Below, piece after piece: positions 25,334-35,093 of a stretch of DNA of 64,000 nt (positions are counted from its first letter, which is position 1; each line of letters opens with the position of its first letter). The DNA comes from Pestalotiopsis fici W106-1 (Eukaryota; Ascomycota; Sordariomycetes; Amphisphaeriales; Sporocadaceae): the NCBI RefSeq assembly GCF_000516985.1, contig NW_006917095.1:1927077-1991076 (forward strand). Reading direction: 5' to 3'. Under the pieces are notes generated by a model. That model had not been told where the DNA came from. It did not search any database and was given only the letters and a program-made list of their open reading frames with translations. The translations under genes were made by a program, and so were the position numbers.

Positions 25334-26746
25334 TTACTCCGGAAACCCCATCTCGAACTCGTCGTCGTCCAGCTCGGGTGGGGGGCTGCCGGCCAAATCA
25401 CAATCACTCTCATCTTCTGGATGGAAGATTGACAGGAATGGAACACGCTCTTTCCATAGTTGATCTTCGTCAGCAGTGGATGTTTGCTTGCTTGCAAACC
25501 GTGCTGGGGTGATCGTCCTGTCCGGGTCGTTGGATACGGTGGCTGCTGGGCGGCGAAGGCCAGCAGTCTTTGGTTGAGACAAGCCCTGTGCTCGTTTGAC
25601 TGCAGGCTTGGCCGTAGCTGGAGCCAGTGCTGATGCGGCAGCACGGCCCTTGTTGTATCCCAGCGTTGTCCTGGAGTTGGCCTCGACATTCGCCATTGGT
25701 GTTCGCCTTGTGGCGGGCGGCTGAGGCACAGCGGGCCTTGGTGCCGCAAATCGGGGAATGGCAAAGGAGGGTCTCTTTTTTCTTGCAGAAGGAACGGCTG
25801 CTGGCTTGACCATTCTGCGCTGCATGGATTTTGTCGTATCATCCATGGAAAGAGCCTTAGCGGCGTTCTTTGAAGTTACTGTTGACATAGGCTTGCGCGG
25901 GGCAGGCTTGATTTGTGTACTCTTGGCCTTGAGAGGAGCAGCTGAGGTTGCTTTTGGCTTCTTGCTCGTGGCATTTTCGAGCTCATGCTGAATGGCAGGG
26001 AACAATAAGCTATCGCTAAGCTCTTGGTGCCCTCTATCGAGTTCCTCTAATTGAGCGTCGAGCCGCTTCCCTGGCATCTCTAGTGCTTCGTAAGGGCGAA
26101 GACTATAATCGTCGGAGAAACCCCAGGCTCCTTCTGACTGCTGTGACAAGGGTTTGGAAGAGAGGATCTCCGATAAGAGGTCATCGTCGTCAGAAAGTGG
26201 TACTGCTGGAGGCGGGCAGTATTCCGGTTCCAAGCCCTCCCACCAGGGAGAATCCTCCTCTGCATGGACCTGTAGTTTCTGGGTCTCGGCTTGCGGCTGT
26301 TTCTGCTTTGGCTTGATAGTAGTAGGCGCTTGGTTCTTTGTGCCGCCAATATCTTTGATTGCGCTCTTGGCATTAACAGTCTGAGGTCCTCTGGACTTGG
26401 CGTTCGTTGTCTTGTCTCCCAGGACTGCTCGGTTTCGTGGTTCTGTGACAGCGTCAGCGTTTACATTCACTTTAGAATCGCTTGGAGACATACGCATAGG
26501 AGTGACAAAATTCGACTTGTCGAGGCCTTTCAAGCCCTTGGAGCTTGCTGCATTCTCGTTGCCTTTGGTGCGGTTGCCAAGGATGCTCTTAGCACCCTTC
26601 AAGTGACCGCCATTCTCATCATTGAGTGGAATCTTGATGGGTGTCTTTGGGTATCGAGCGCCGACTTGATTATTCTGTTGCTGCTTCAGAGCAGCCCCAG
26701 TCTGATGGCGGGCTACGAGATTTTCTTGGTCGCGAGCCACAAACAT
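25334..26746 (-). CDS. cut2: securin (Cut2/Pds1-like separase inhibitor)
   Basis: A single exon encodes 470 residues, mostly disordered, basic and rich in Ala, Pro, Lys and Ser. The ATG at 26746 (MFVARDQEN) is used because the longer frame opens with GTG. Three features point to securin. First, an extended destruction box RAVLGDKTTN (residues 106-115), very close to the second D-box of fission yeast Cut2. Second, a KEN-like DQEN near the N-terminus and repeated (K/R)xxLGxK-type motifs (SILGNRT, RTTLGYNKGR). Third, GLEPEYCPPP (about 171-180), matching the EYxPPP segment by which Cut2 contacts separase. The C-terminus is very acidic (DDDEFEMGFPE). Securin holds separase inactive until APC/C destroys it at anaphase. 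It faces tropomyosin head to head. Family assignment is from motifs recalled, not from alignment. Confidence 0.72.
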   Translation of the reverse strand: MFVARDQENLVARHQTGAALKQQQNNQVGARYPKTPIKIPLNDENGGHLKGAKSILGNRTKGNENAASSKGLKGLDKSNFVTPMRMSPSDSKVNVNADAVTEPRNRAVLGDKTTNAKSRGPQTVNAKSAIKDIGGTKNQAPTTIKPKQKQPQAETQKLQVHAEEDSPWWEGLEPEYCPPPAVPLSDDDDLLSEILSSKPLSQQSEGAWGFSDDYSLRPYEALEMPGKRLDAQLEELDRGHQELSDSLLFPAIQHELENATSKKPKATSAAPLKAKSTQIKPAPRKPMSTVTSKNAAKALSMDDTTKSMQRRMVKPAAVPSARKKRPSFAIPRFAAPRPAVPQPPATRRTPMANVEANSRTTLGYNKGRAAASALAPATAKPAVKRAQGLSQPKTAGLRRPAATVSNDPDRTITPARFASKQTSTADEDQLWKERVPFLSIFHPEDESDCDLAGSPPPELDDDEFEMGFPE

Positions 26747-27542
26747 GATGGCGGCTTGTTCAGAGTGCTTGTTGAACAGCACAATCGTGCTGGCGGGTGA
26801 GTGTCAACAAAGAATTTCCGGCTTTGGGACAATGCCGCTTTGATGCTCAGGTATTGATGCGCACGAGTGACGTGATGTTCAGTGGAGGTATGTAATGTGA
26901 TGAAGAAGGGGTCGATCGCATGTGCAGTGTGTAGTTACAGTGTGCAATGTTCAGGGTGTGTCGTTTGGCAATCAAATCAGAAGTCCGGGTATTAGTTCAC
27001 TGGTTCCAGTGGTGGCGTCTTCTAATGAACATGGTTTACTTCCGTGGAGAGGTTGACGGAGCAACGCCGCTCCAATTAGCTGCGACCGAGCAACGAGAGT
27101 GGGGTCAAAGCTCTCGGTACGTACCTTATCCTCTGGTAGCGGCTGCCCCACTGAACAGCACTCAAAGCTCGCGGCAGTGGGCGGTGATCAAACTGTTAAT
27201 GACTCGCTGTCATTTAGGCTGTGGTGCTTAACACACTCACGCGCCAGCCCCTGTCCTATTCCAGCGGGTTTCTAGGGGTATCGACGGACCCAAGCACCAC
27301 AGAACGAGGGGCATTCATTCTTCTGGGCTTCCATTGATTGCGGCCTGGACAGCCAAATTCCACACAGCCGATCCATTCATCAGACCGTCTCTTTCATTCG
27401 GTCACCCTTTGCATAACCTTTCACATTCTCAACTACAAACTACAAGACTTCAATACTCTCCCTCACTTCTTTCACCTGCTCTTCTTTCACCTTTTCCACT
27501 ACAATCTCTTGAAACTACAACACCACAACCCCAACCGCAACC
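26747..27542. other. divergent promoter, securin / tropomyosin
   Basis: 796 bases separate the two start codons. The tropomyosin side ends in a CT-rich then CA-rich leader (about 27440-27542). No further gene is seen. Confidence 0.6.
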
Positions 27543-28313
27543 ATGGATCGCATTAAGGAGGTCAGTAACCCAAGATAGGAGGTTTCCCCCCAATCTTACC
27601 CCACCACGAAGCCGGGCGCGCGAGCAGCAGCAGCAGCAGCACTCCTCACCAGCAGCCATGGCAGCATTTCTTTTTCCCGAAAGGCTAGGAGTCGTGTTAG
27701 ATGGAATCTTTAGCCGAGAAAATGATCATCATTATAGGCGGCAAAGCTGACATTGCATGCACATGTAGAAAATGAACTCCCTCCGCCTGGAGGCCGACGA
27801 GAACGCCGCCAAGGTCGAGGAGCTCCAGCAGAAGCTCAAGGCTCTTGAGCAGGAGAACCTGGCTAAGGAGCAGGAAATCACATCCCTCTCGCACAAGAAC
27901 GGTCTCCTCGAGGCCGAGGTTGACAAGCTCGACACCTCCGTCAAGGATCTGAAGAAGTCCAACGATGAGGGCCAGCAACATGGTACGCAGAATGAGACCC
28001 TCCAACGAAGACTGCAGCTCCTCGAGGAAGAGGCCGAGGAAGCCGATAAGACTCTTCGTGAGGCCAATGAGAAGTAGGTGCAACCCTCAAAGCCCCCTTT
28101 CGGGACTATTCTTTGTTCTTGGTCACATACTAATCGGAGCGTGAAAACAGGCTCCGCCAGACTGACGTAAAAGCCGGTCACTTTGAACGCAAGGTGCAGG
28201 CTCTCGAGCAGGAGCGAGACCAGTGGGAGGGCAAGTACGAGGAGATGTCCCAGAAGTACGCCGCATTGCAGAAGGAGTTGGATGAGCTGCAAAACGAGAT
28301 CAACGGATTTTAA
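27543..28313 (+). CDS. TPM1: tropomyosin
   Basis: Three exons (27543-27560, 27769-28073, 28151-28313) give 161 residues, exactly the length of fission yeast Cdc8. The first exon encodes only MDRIKE, and splicing yields the canonical start MDRIKEKMNSLRLEAD. The whole chain is an unbroken coiled coil of heptads (LEADENAAKVEELQQKLKAL and onward) ending ELQNEINGF. It polymerises end to end along formin-made actin cables and the cytokinetic ring. The first intron (208 nt) is long for this genome and contains a CAG-type triplet run near 27623-27640, a possible site for intron-borne regulation. Donors are GTCAGT and GTAGGT, both acceptable. Confidence 0.96.
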
Positions 28314-28627
28314 GATGGTACGGTTATTTGCCGTGTTGGAACGCATATGGTCAACTTGTTCAGCGAACTGGGATCATAGCATGCATGTGGTTCTTCTGTC
28401 AGGCAAGGATGTATACAGTTAGGGGATGATAGGAGGCTTGCTTTGCAGAGGCCAATAAGCATAATTTTGGCCAACCATCAACCATCTGGCACTGTTCCTT
28501 TTCCTCAGGGGATTGCAAAATGTCACATTTTCCTAGAATAAGGTAGATCATCTGGTTGCAACCAAGTAGGGGGAGCTATTGGCAATCCCCCCTATTTCAT
28601 TAATCATTTTATTTCCCGGACCCGCAA
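28314..28627. other. convergent 3' flanks
   Basis: This is terminal non-coding sequence of tropomyosin (+) and RRP17 (-). Nothing else is seen. Confidence 0.6.
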
Positions 28628-29358
28628 CTATGACCTCGCTTTCAGCTTTTTAATCTTCTGCTTTTTGTTCGCAATCGACCGATCAAACTTTGACTCGTAT
28701 CGGAATTTCTGCTTCTTCGTCTTTTTGGGACGAGCCTTTTCCTTCTCGTTGGCGGCTTTGGCCAAGGCTTCCCTTCGCTCCTTTTCTGCTTCGTCTTCCG
28801 TATCGGGTTCCTCTTCAGGCTTGTGTAGACCGTCCCGCGACACACTGACAGATTCCACAGTTACTGATGTATACTTGTCCTCGTCAATGTATTCCTCTTC
28901 GTGGTCTAATGGCTCGTCTGTTGGGCCATCTGGCAATCCTTGCCATTCTTGATTCTCCTCGTCGGAACCGTCCTGGTCGCTCACATTTCCAGCCCGCGCC
29001 GCTTCTCTGAGTAGTTTGTTTACGTGGTCGACATGCTCCTCTACCTCTCGTTTCCTTTCCTCGCGAATCTGTGACGTTCATTCGTTAATAAATGGCTACT
29101 TGCGCGCAGGCAGCGCAAGGCTGTCAAAGTAATGCGACATACCTGTTTCCTAGTCGCTAGCTTTTCTTCCTTCTCCCGCTTTGCAGACTCTTCTTGTGCC
29201 CTCTTGATGCGTTGCAACTTGCGCTTGTGAAATCCGGTGAGATACTCCTGCCGCGCATCGGTATCAAAGTTGACTTCTTCGACCGCGTGGGCAATCTTTC
29301 GCTTCTTGGGCAGCGTGGGCAAGATTGACTTTTTCGGTCTGGGATGTGTGATGAACAT
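28628..29358 (-). CDS. RRP17: ribosome biogenesis factor Rrp17/Nop25
   Basis: Two exons (29358-29143, 29068-28628) encode 218 residues, near yeast Rrp17 (235). Splicing joins LATRKQ to IREERKREVEEH in one continuous charged helix. The N-terminal core (NFDTDARQEYLTGFHKRKLQRIKRAQE) is the Nop25/Rrp17 signature. The middle is acidic (about 100-150) and the C-terminus very basic (KKTKKQKFRYESKFDRSIANKKQKIKKL), which fits RNA binding in the nucleolus. Yeast Rrp17 is a 5'-3' exonuclease that trims 5' ends of 5.8S and 25S rRNA precursors. It is divergent from BIG1; the 468-base spacer contains GAAATTTT twice, reminiscent of the RRPE element of ribosome-biogenesis genes. Confidence 0.92.
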
Positions 29359-29826
29359 GGCGCCTGAATACAGAGAATAACTTTGTGTGTGGTAATGTTA
29401 CTGCAATTCTGCTTGCTGTTCAGAATAAGAGGTTGGTGTCAGGTCAAGTTTGTACATGAAATTTTCTTTTTTCCCAGCTAGGGTGGATGATGCGCCTTGC
29501 ACTGGAAATTTTGGTGTTGCTGTAGTCCCTGCCCCTCTAAACTTTCCAGAGGTAGCATCCGCTGAAAATGGCCACTAAAATCCGACGGGGACCCTGCCAG
29601 ACCTGCAGCGCTGAGGAACTGGGGGTGAAACAGACAGCCTCGACGGAACTTGCCGGGGCCAGTTGACTGCCCATGCACAGTTGCCAGGCTACGTCTCTCT
29701 GGGGCGGCCGCGTGCAGCTCCAATGAGCTCAATCTGGATGTCGTCAAGCTCTCGCTTCATCCCAGAGAAAGGCCATTTCCATCATCGACCACAAAGTCCA
29801 GGCGCAACAACATTGACTCTACCAAG
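29359..29826. other. divergent promoter, RRP17 / BIG1
   Basis: This is a short shared promoter. GAAATTTT occurs near 29459 and 29505. No gene lies inside. Confidence 0.5.
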
Positions 29827-30808
29827 ATGCGTCTCTCAATAGCAGCTCTGGCTGCTGGCTGCGCCACGGCCCATGCCTTCGCGAACACGTCGCCCTTTGT
29901 TTTGTTCTCGACCGAGAAGTACGTCACCTGGAGCAAAGCATGCTGCAACTGGCCCTTGCCATCATCGCTTGACTATGTTTTTCTAATACTGACCTGAGAT
30001 TGCAGAATCGAGAACACAGTTTCGGATGAGCTCCAAGCCAACCAGTCGGTCTTGAAGGCCACTGGCGACTTCCTATCCAGCTGCCCGACGAAGCACTATC
30101 TGCTAGTATCGCAACCGAACCTCAACATTGAGCATCTAAACTCGAAGGCCGCTGCCCCCAAGCTGCAGGCTGCCCTATCATCTACACAGGTCCAGGGCCG
30201 GATGATGGTTTCGGAAATGAGCGGTGTCGTTGATCTGCAACAAGTTGCCTCCAGCATCAGAGAGAACTGTCAGGCAGCCGGCAAGACGCCATCTATTGAT
30301 TCGATGGTCTTGGACGCCGTTCCTACCGCTGGCCGTTACCAGGATGTCGTGGAGAACCTCATTGACAGTGACAATGATGTGGGCGTGGTTCTACAGCAAT
30401 ATGATGCCGCTGGCGACTTTACCGTTATCTACACCGCGGGTGCTCGCACGGACAGAGCCGAGGATAAGCACTACGAGGCCGAATTCAAAGACACCACACA
30501 CCAGGAGCTGAAGAGACAGGTTGGCTCGGTCAAGCGGGAAAAGGAGGAGAGGGATACCAGGCCACTGTTTGAGAAGTACCAATTTTTCACACCTGGTAGG
30601 TTTACATACGCTTCTCGAGGGGGGAAAGGGGGGTCTTTCATTGTTGAGTATATGCTAACTTGAGGCAGGCATCTTTATGACTCTGGTTGTCCTCCTAATT
30701 CTGTTTTCCATGTTGGGAGTCGGCATCAACGCTCTTGGCAGCCTGCAGGTTCCATACGGTGCTTTTGACAAGGAGATGGGCCCTGCTGCTCAGAAGAAGC
30801 AACAATAA
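29827..30808 (+). CDS. BIG1: Big1 / Ac45-VOA1 family ER membrane protein
   Basis: Three exons (29827-29918, 30006-30595, 30669-30808) give 273 residues. The protein begins with a signal peptide (MRLSIAALAAGCATAHA-FANTSPFVLFSTE). Its lumenal part holds SCPTKHYLLVSQPN, and one C-terminal membrane helix follows FEKYQFFTPGIFM. The tail ends YGAFDKEMGPAAQKKQQ, whose KKxx ending is a dilysine ER-retrieval signal. The TM-tail block is the hallmark of the Ac45/VOA1/Big1 family. Yeast Big1 sits in the ER and is required for cell-wall beta-1,6-glucan. Relatives assist V-ATPase assembly, so either role is possible. All four splice sites are canonical. Confidence 0.93.
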
Positions 30809-31435
30809 GAGACCGAAATGGGGAACCATTTCAAGACTACTGGCACCTGTGATACTTATTTTATTCCGTGTACCATCAAACTCTGTATCAAAGTCAAGGA
30901 GCACGATATCCTTGGTCTGTTGATACTAAGAGTGTATGAATTTACCCTGGAACTGTGGCAACCAAGAAGGATAGAGCTTATTGTGCGGCTTGCTCTGGGG
31001 AGTAGACGGACTGCACAAACATATTGCTTTGATGACTGGCGTTTCAATACATATTACTGTTTAAGAAGACTTTTTTTTTTTTTTTGAACTTGATATGCAA
31101 AGGACCCGATGAATAGCCTGAATGATGCATTGCTTCCAACCATGGCAGACCTGGTCTATGTAGAGAACGCCGGGAACGCCTGAAAAATCACTCAGATTCG
31201 GCTTTGCTTCATTTCTCCTCACGAGGATATAGCATAAAATCCGCCCAAAGGTGGCGCCTCCAGTCCACCTCCCTCCCTCCCTCCTCCGGTCCGAGAGAAA
31301 TATCGCCCTGGAGCGAAAGGGTATCACGGCCCTCTTTCTTTTCGTCGCTTTGAATAGAATCCGGCTCCAGGAGGAAAACACGCGCAAATCCACCGTCGCT
31401 CCTCCAATGTCGTTGAATCATCAGGGCGCTCTCTC
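30809..31435. other. convergent region BIG1 / TRM112
   Basis: This is non-coding 3' flank with a poly-T tract near 31071-31085. Small frames have no recognisable content. Confidence 0.55.
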
Positions 31436-32057
31436 TCAGACCAAATGGCTCGGCAGCAAAAAGTTGGCAATACCTTCACGGACAGCGTACTCGTGACCAC
31501 AGTGGCCACAGACGAGTTTGCCCTCCATGATTTGCGTCTCCATGAGCAGGTTGTGCAGGTCCTTGAGCTTTTGCTCGTCGGCCTGCAGTTCCTCTGCCGT
31601 CGGGGCCTGCTCTGGCAGGGCTGGGAAGCCGAGCTGCAAAACATAGTTAGTACTTCATTTTGTTGTATGAATCTGATATGATGTATCATATAAAGTATTG
31701 CAAATCATGTCCCCAGTACTTTGCAAGTGGTTCGAGCCTTTGCAACTGAGAGCCATGTGGAAATATTTTTTACCCCACGCCTAACAGGCGACGGCAAATT
31801 TCTTCGCTCTGCCCACCGTGCGCAAGCAACCGTTGAAAAGAAAAATATTGTTCATCCCCTCGATAACTCACCTCAGTAGCAGTAGTGGTGAGCGCCTTCC
31901 AATCGATGCGGGGCAGAATGTTGATGAGCAGCTCCGGGTTGACCTCAATGTCGTCCTGCACCAGCTCGGCGTCCTTGGGGTGCAGAGGGTACGAGTCGGA
32001 CGAGGATTTGCAAGCCTTGACGGCGCAGGTCAAAAAGTTTAGACTCAGGACCTTCAT
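31436..32057 (-). CDS. TRM112: Trm112, multifunctional methyltransferase activator subunit
   Basis: Two exons (32057-31872, 31633-31436) encode 127 residues; yeast Trm112 has 135. Four zinc-ligand cysteines are visible: C11 and C16 near the N-terminus (FLTCAVKAC) and the pair in CGHCGHEY (C104, C107), matching the known zinc-binding arrangement. The C-terminus GIANFLLPSHLV is the conserved partner-binding strand. Trm112 stabilises and activates several SAM-dependent methyltransferases acting on tRNA (Trm9, Trm11), rRNA (Bud23) and eRF1 (Mtq2). The 238-nt intron is one of the longest here. Confidence 0.96.
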
Positions 32058-32386
32058 TTTTGCTCTTGTTGGCCTTATTGCTGCGTTTCTCCCCTATCAA
32101 GAAAAACAAAAATACGGTATATAAGACAGTTTGTGAGGGTGTTTGGTGTGCTTGACTGTTGAGTTTTCGACGCACCCGTCTGTTGGAAATTTTTATGGGT
32201 CCGTTTTCATGGTGCACCCAAGTTCATGGGTGAGCTATACTAAAACTCTCACCAATCATACATGGTCACGACAGGAGCCGTCACTGCATTCACAGCCATA
32301 TTGACTCTGTAGAACTGAAAAGTGTCACTTGCAAGTAGCACAACAACAATCTAGGTTTATAACTTTTCATATTTTTGCATCCGCAA
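32058..32386. other. TRM112 promoter / cyclophilin 3' flank
   Basis: 329 non-coding bases lie between two minus-strand genes. Nothing beyond a normal promoter is seen. Confidence 0.55.
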
Positions 32387-33517
32387 TTACGCCATTGTCT
32401 TCTCGTATCCTACGTCGGTCTTCTCGGTCTTGGATCGGCTCATGCGCAGGTAAATGGCAATGGCAGCGATGATCACCGCAAAGAAGGCAGCCTTCTGGAA
32501 GACAGTGTAGCCTGCGGCAGCGGCAGCGACTTCAGTCTCCGAGAATGGGTTGGCAGCCTCCTCGCTGGAGAATCCCGCAGCCCATCCGGCACTGCCGTAT
32601 GTAGCATCTGGGGAACACAAAAGTCGAATCAGCTATGCAGACAACACAGCGGGCGTCATATACGGGAAGAAACAAGCAGGAGACATGAAAATCATCATCA
32701 TCATCATCATCTCTTTTTCATGTCTCCCTCCAAGGCGAACGAAGCAGGGTGGTTGTGGTGTGTTTAGAGCTCCACATGAATACCTTCGGGAGGAACCTCC
32801 AGCTCTCCGCTCTTGGCGATCTTGACTTCCTTGACGGGCTTGTCGCCGGGCTTGGTGGGGCCCTGCTCGATCTTCTCAACGACGTCGTAGCCCTCGAGGA
32901 CCTCGCCAAAGACGACGTGACGGCCATCAAGCCACCTTTGATTTTTATTATTAGCATCTGAGCGGCTTGTATCTGCAACCGGCTGGTAGTACTTACGAGG
33001 TGACGACGGTGGTGATGAAGAACTGGGAGCCGTTGGTGTCCTTTCCAGCGTTGGCCATGGACAGGAGACCCTTCTTGGTGTGCTTGAGCTTGAAGTTCTC
33101 GTCGGGGAAGCGGTCACCGTAGACTGGAGAGTTTGAAGCGATTAGCCAAGTACAACGCACGTTTTGTGGTAGGAGTGTTGGGAACTTACTGGACTTTCCA
33201 CCGGTACCATCACCCTTAGTGAAGTCACCGCCCTGGATCATGAACTGCTTGATGACTCTGTGGAAAGAAGATCCCTCGTAACCGAAGCCCTTCTCGCCAG
33301 TAGCAAGAGCACGGAAGTTCTCAGCGGTCTCGGGAACAGTCTTGCCGTAAAGACCCATGACGATACGGCCAATGGGCTCATCGCCCTGGGTGATGTCGAA
33401 GTAGACCTTGTGGGTGATCTTGGGGCCCTTGGCAGCTTCGGCGGTCGAAGCGAAGAACACCATGCTTACTCCAAGGAGCAACACGGCGCCAGCAAACAGG
33501 CGGCGCAGCGACAACAT
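32387..33517 (-). CDS. cypB: cyclophilin B, secretory-pathway peptidyl-prolyl isomerase, with alternative C-termini
   Basis: The first 30 residues form a signal peptide, followed by a full cyclophilin domain with [25 protein letters not shown] and the Trp of [12 protein letters not shown]. Exons are 33517-33190, 33123-32997 and 32935-32784, followed by 32607-32387. This spliced form has 275 residues and ends with a hydrophobic segment ([18 protein letters not shown]) and the basic tail RMSRSK, a membrane anchor. If the last intron (32608-32783) is retained, exon 3 runs on to a stop at 32764 and gives 208 residues ending HVEL, close to HDEL-type ER-retention signals (HEEL in Aspergillus CypB, from memory). 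The 3' exon has no ATG of its own near its start, so it is unlikely to be a separate gene. The role is proline isomerisation during protein folding in the ER. Confidence 0.9.
32691..32711. repeat. (ATC)7 microsatellite in cypB last intron
   Basis: Seven ATC units are read directly. They lie in the optional last intron, about 80 bases from both splice sites. Confidence 0.9.
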
Positions 33518-33967
33518 TGTGACAATAATGTTATCAAGACTGACTCAATGATATAGTCAATTGAGATGTGATGAAATCGTCGAGATGGAATCGACGAAGA
33601 AAAAGAAAATATGGAAGAAAGAGGAAAAGAGGAATTGTAGATGCAAGTCCTCTGAATGGTCCTCGTTGAAGCTACGTTTCACCTCGGAGCTGGTTGAAGC
33701 AGGTCCCTGGAGCAACCCCCAGGACATACATAATGTAGTCCATATGCGGAGGGGTCTTATCGCGTGCTCGATAAGAACGGACGGGGTGAATCCGCTCCCC
33801 ATTGGTGCTGCAAAGGCATTAGCGCTCAAGCAGGTGCGGAATGGCCCGTGCATCTCGCGACTTGGAAATTCAACTTTCTAGAGAGAGCCTGAAGTCATTG
33901 TCCAGGGCATTCTCAGAACAAACGGTGATTGCGACACTTCTGGTATCGGCGTACCGATTTTATCAAG
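33518..33967. other. divergent promoter, cypB / mitochondrial S13
   Basis: 450 bases separate the start codons. I recognise no specific element. Confidence 0.5.
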
Positions 33968-34402
33968 ATGGTAAGTCTCGCGTCCACCTAGAGCTCCAAC
34001 ATAGTCAGCTAAAATGGCAACCAGGTTTTCATTATGGGCGTAAGCTTCCATCCGCGGAAGCTGGTGAAGAAGACCCTCGAATCCTTCTACGGCCTGGGTC
34101 CGCAAACCTCGGCGCGCATCATGGCCAAGTACTGCATTCACCCGCTGGCCCGACTCGAGACACTACCGGCAAAGGTGCAGACGTCGCTCACGGCGGAATT
34201 ATCCACAATGACCATCGACAATGACGCCAAGAGATTAGTACAGGACAACATCAGGAGGTTGCGAGACATGGGCACATACAGAGGAAGAAGACACGCCATG
34301 GGTCTGCCCGTGCGCGGCCAGCAGACCAGGAACCAGATCGCAACAGCAAGAAAACTCAATGTGCTGGAGAGAGGTGGAGGCGACCGACCAATGGGCTCAT
34401 AA
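33968..34402 (+). CDS. SWS2: mitochondrial small-subunit ribosomal protein S13 (Sws2)
   Basis: The main exon (34025-34402) reads the S13 family from LVKKTLESFYGLGPQTSARIMA to GTYRGRRHAMGLPVRGQQTRNQ. The start is unusual. An ATG at 33968-33970 is followed at once by a strong donor (GTAAGT), and the acceptor at 34023-34024 joins it to GTTTTCATTATGGGC. This gives MVFIMGVSFHPRKL, which resembles fungal relatives beginning MVFI. The first coding exon would thus be the start codon alone (intron 54 nt). The ATG at 34034 is the fallback start, losing four residues. The total is 126 residues. The protein sits at the head of the mitochondrial 30S-like subunit and contacts tRNA. Confidence 0.9.
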
Positions 34403-35093
34403 GGGTAGAGGAAAGTCACGGGCTGTGGAAAGACTGTATGTCAATGCTGCAGACAAAGGTCGCATGTCGATGCAATATCGTATCATTGGGAATGGCGTTA
34501 TAGAAAAGGTCCGGATTCTGCACGGATCTGATCAGCAGGACTTGTTCTGGTTGTCCCAGAGCAGCAACGCTGTGTGTACAATAAGATCTGCGGCGTCCAG
34601 CCATTGTACAAACAAACAAAGAAGAAATCATGAACTTGACGATGCAATTTCCGAGATAAAATGGCAATCACTTATGGTAAAAAATCATTTGATGGGTTTT
34701 TGTGTGGCCAAGAAAAGGGGCATTGTGCTAGATGTGGCCAGCTTGGTCAACATATCTCTACCATTTTTGCATGAAAGGATTGTGTATTCTGGCAGGAGTA
34801 CCTCGTTGATGGCCAGTAATTCTACCATTTTACACGAGTCGGGCGGGTTGCGAATGACCATATCCCTACTGCTGTTCATCGTGCTGAAATGAGCTATTGA
34901 TTACAGCACGAGACAATGGCCCGAGATTCTCTTAAACGAGGAGCCTTTTGTTGCGTCGTATTTTATTGCTTAGAGTACATAAACTATCTTCACCGTGGTA
35001 CCAACACTGCTCATCGAATATGCTCAAATTCAGTCTGAGTTCTACCCCTCCTCAAAATAATGTTTCTTTACTATGGTCTTCTAAACATGGGCA
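34403..35093. other. convergent region S13 / dipeptidase
   Basis: This is non-coding 3' flank. A 177-residue plus-strand frame overlapping the S13 end (34359-34892) shows no domain and is treated as chance. Confidence 0.5.

Noticed and set aside
31729..31738. tRNA B-box-like GGTTCGAGCC
   Set aside because: It lies in the TRM112 intron without an A-box or a foldable acceptor stem around it.
32387..32620. Separate small membrane-protein gene downstream of cyclophilin B
   Set aside because: The frame opens with TTG, not ATG, and an acceptor CCCCAG joins it in phase to the cyclophilin exon. It is better read as the last exon of cypB.
34359..34892. 177-residue plus-strand frame overlapping the end of mitochondrial S13
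   Set aside because: It starts inside the S13 coding sequence, has no recognisable content, and lies in 3' flank of a convergent pair.
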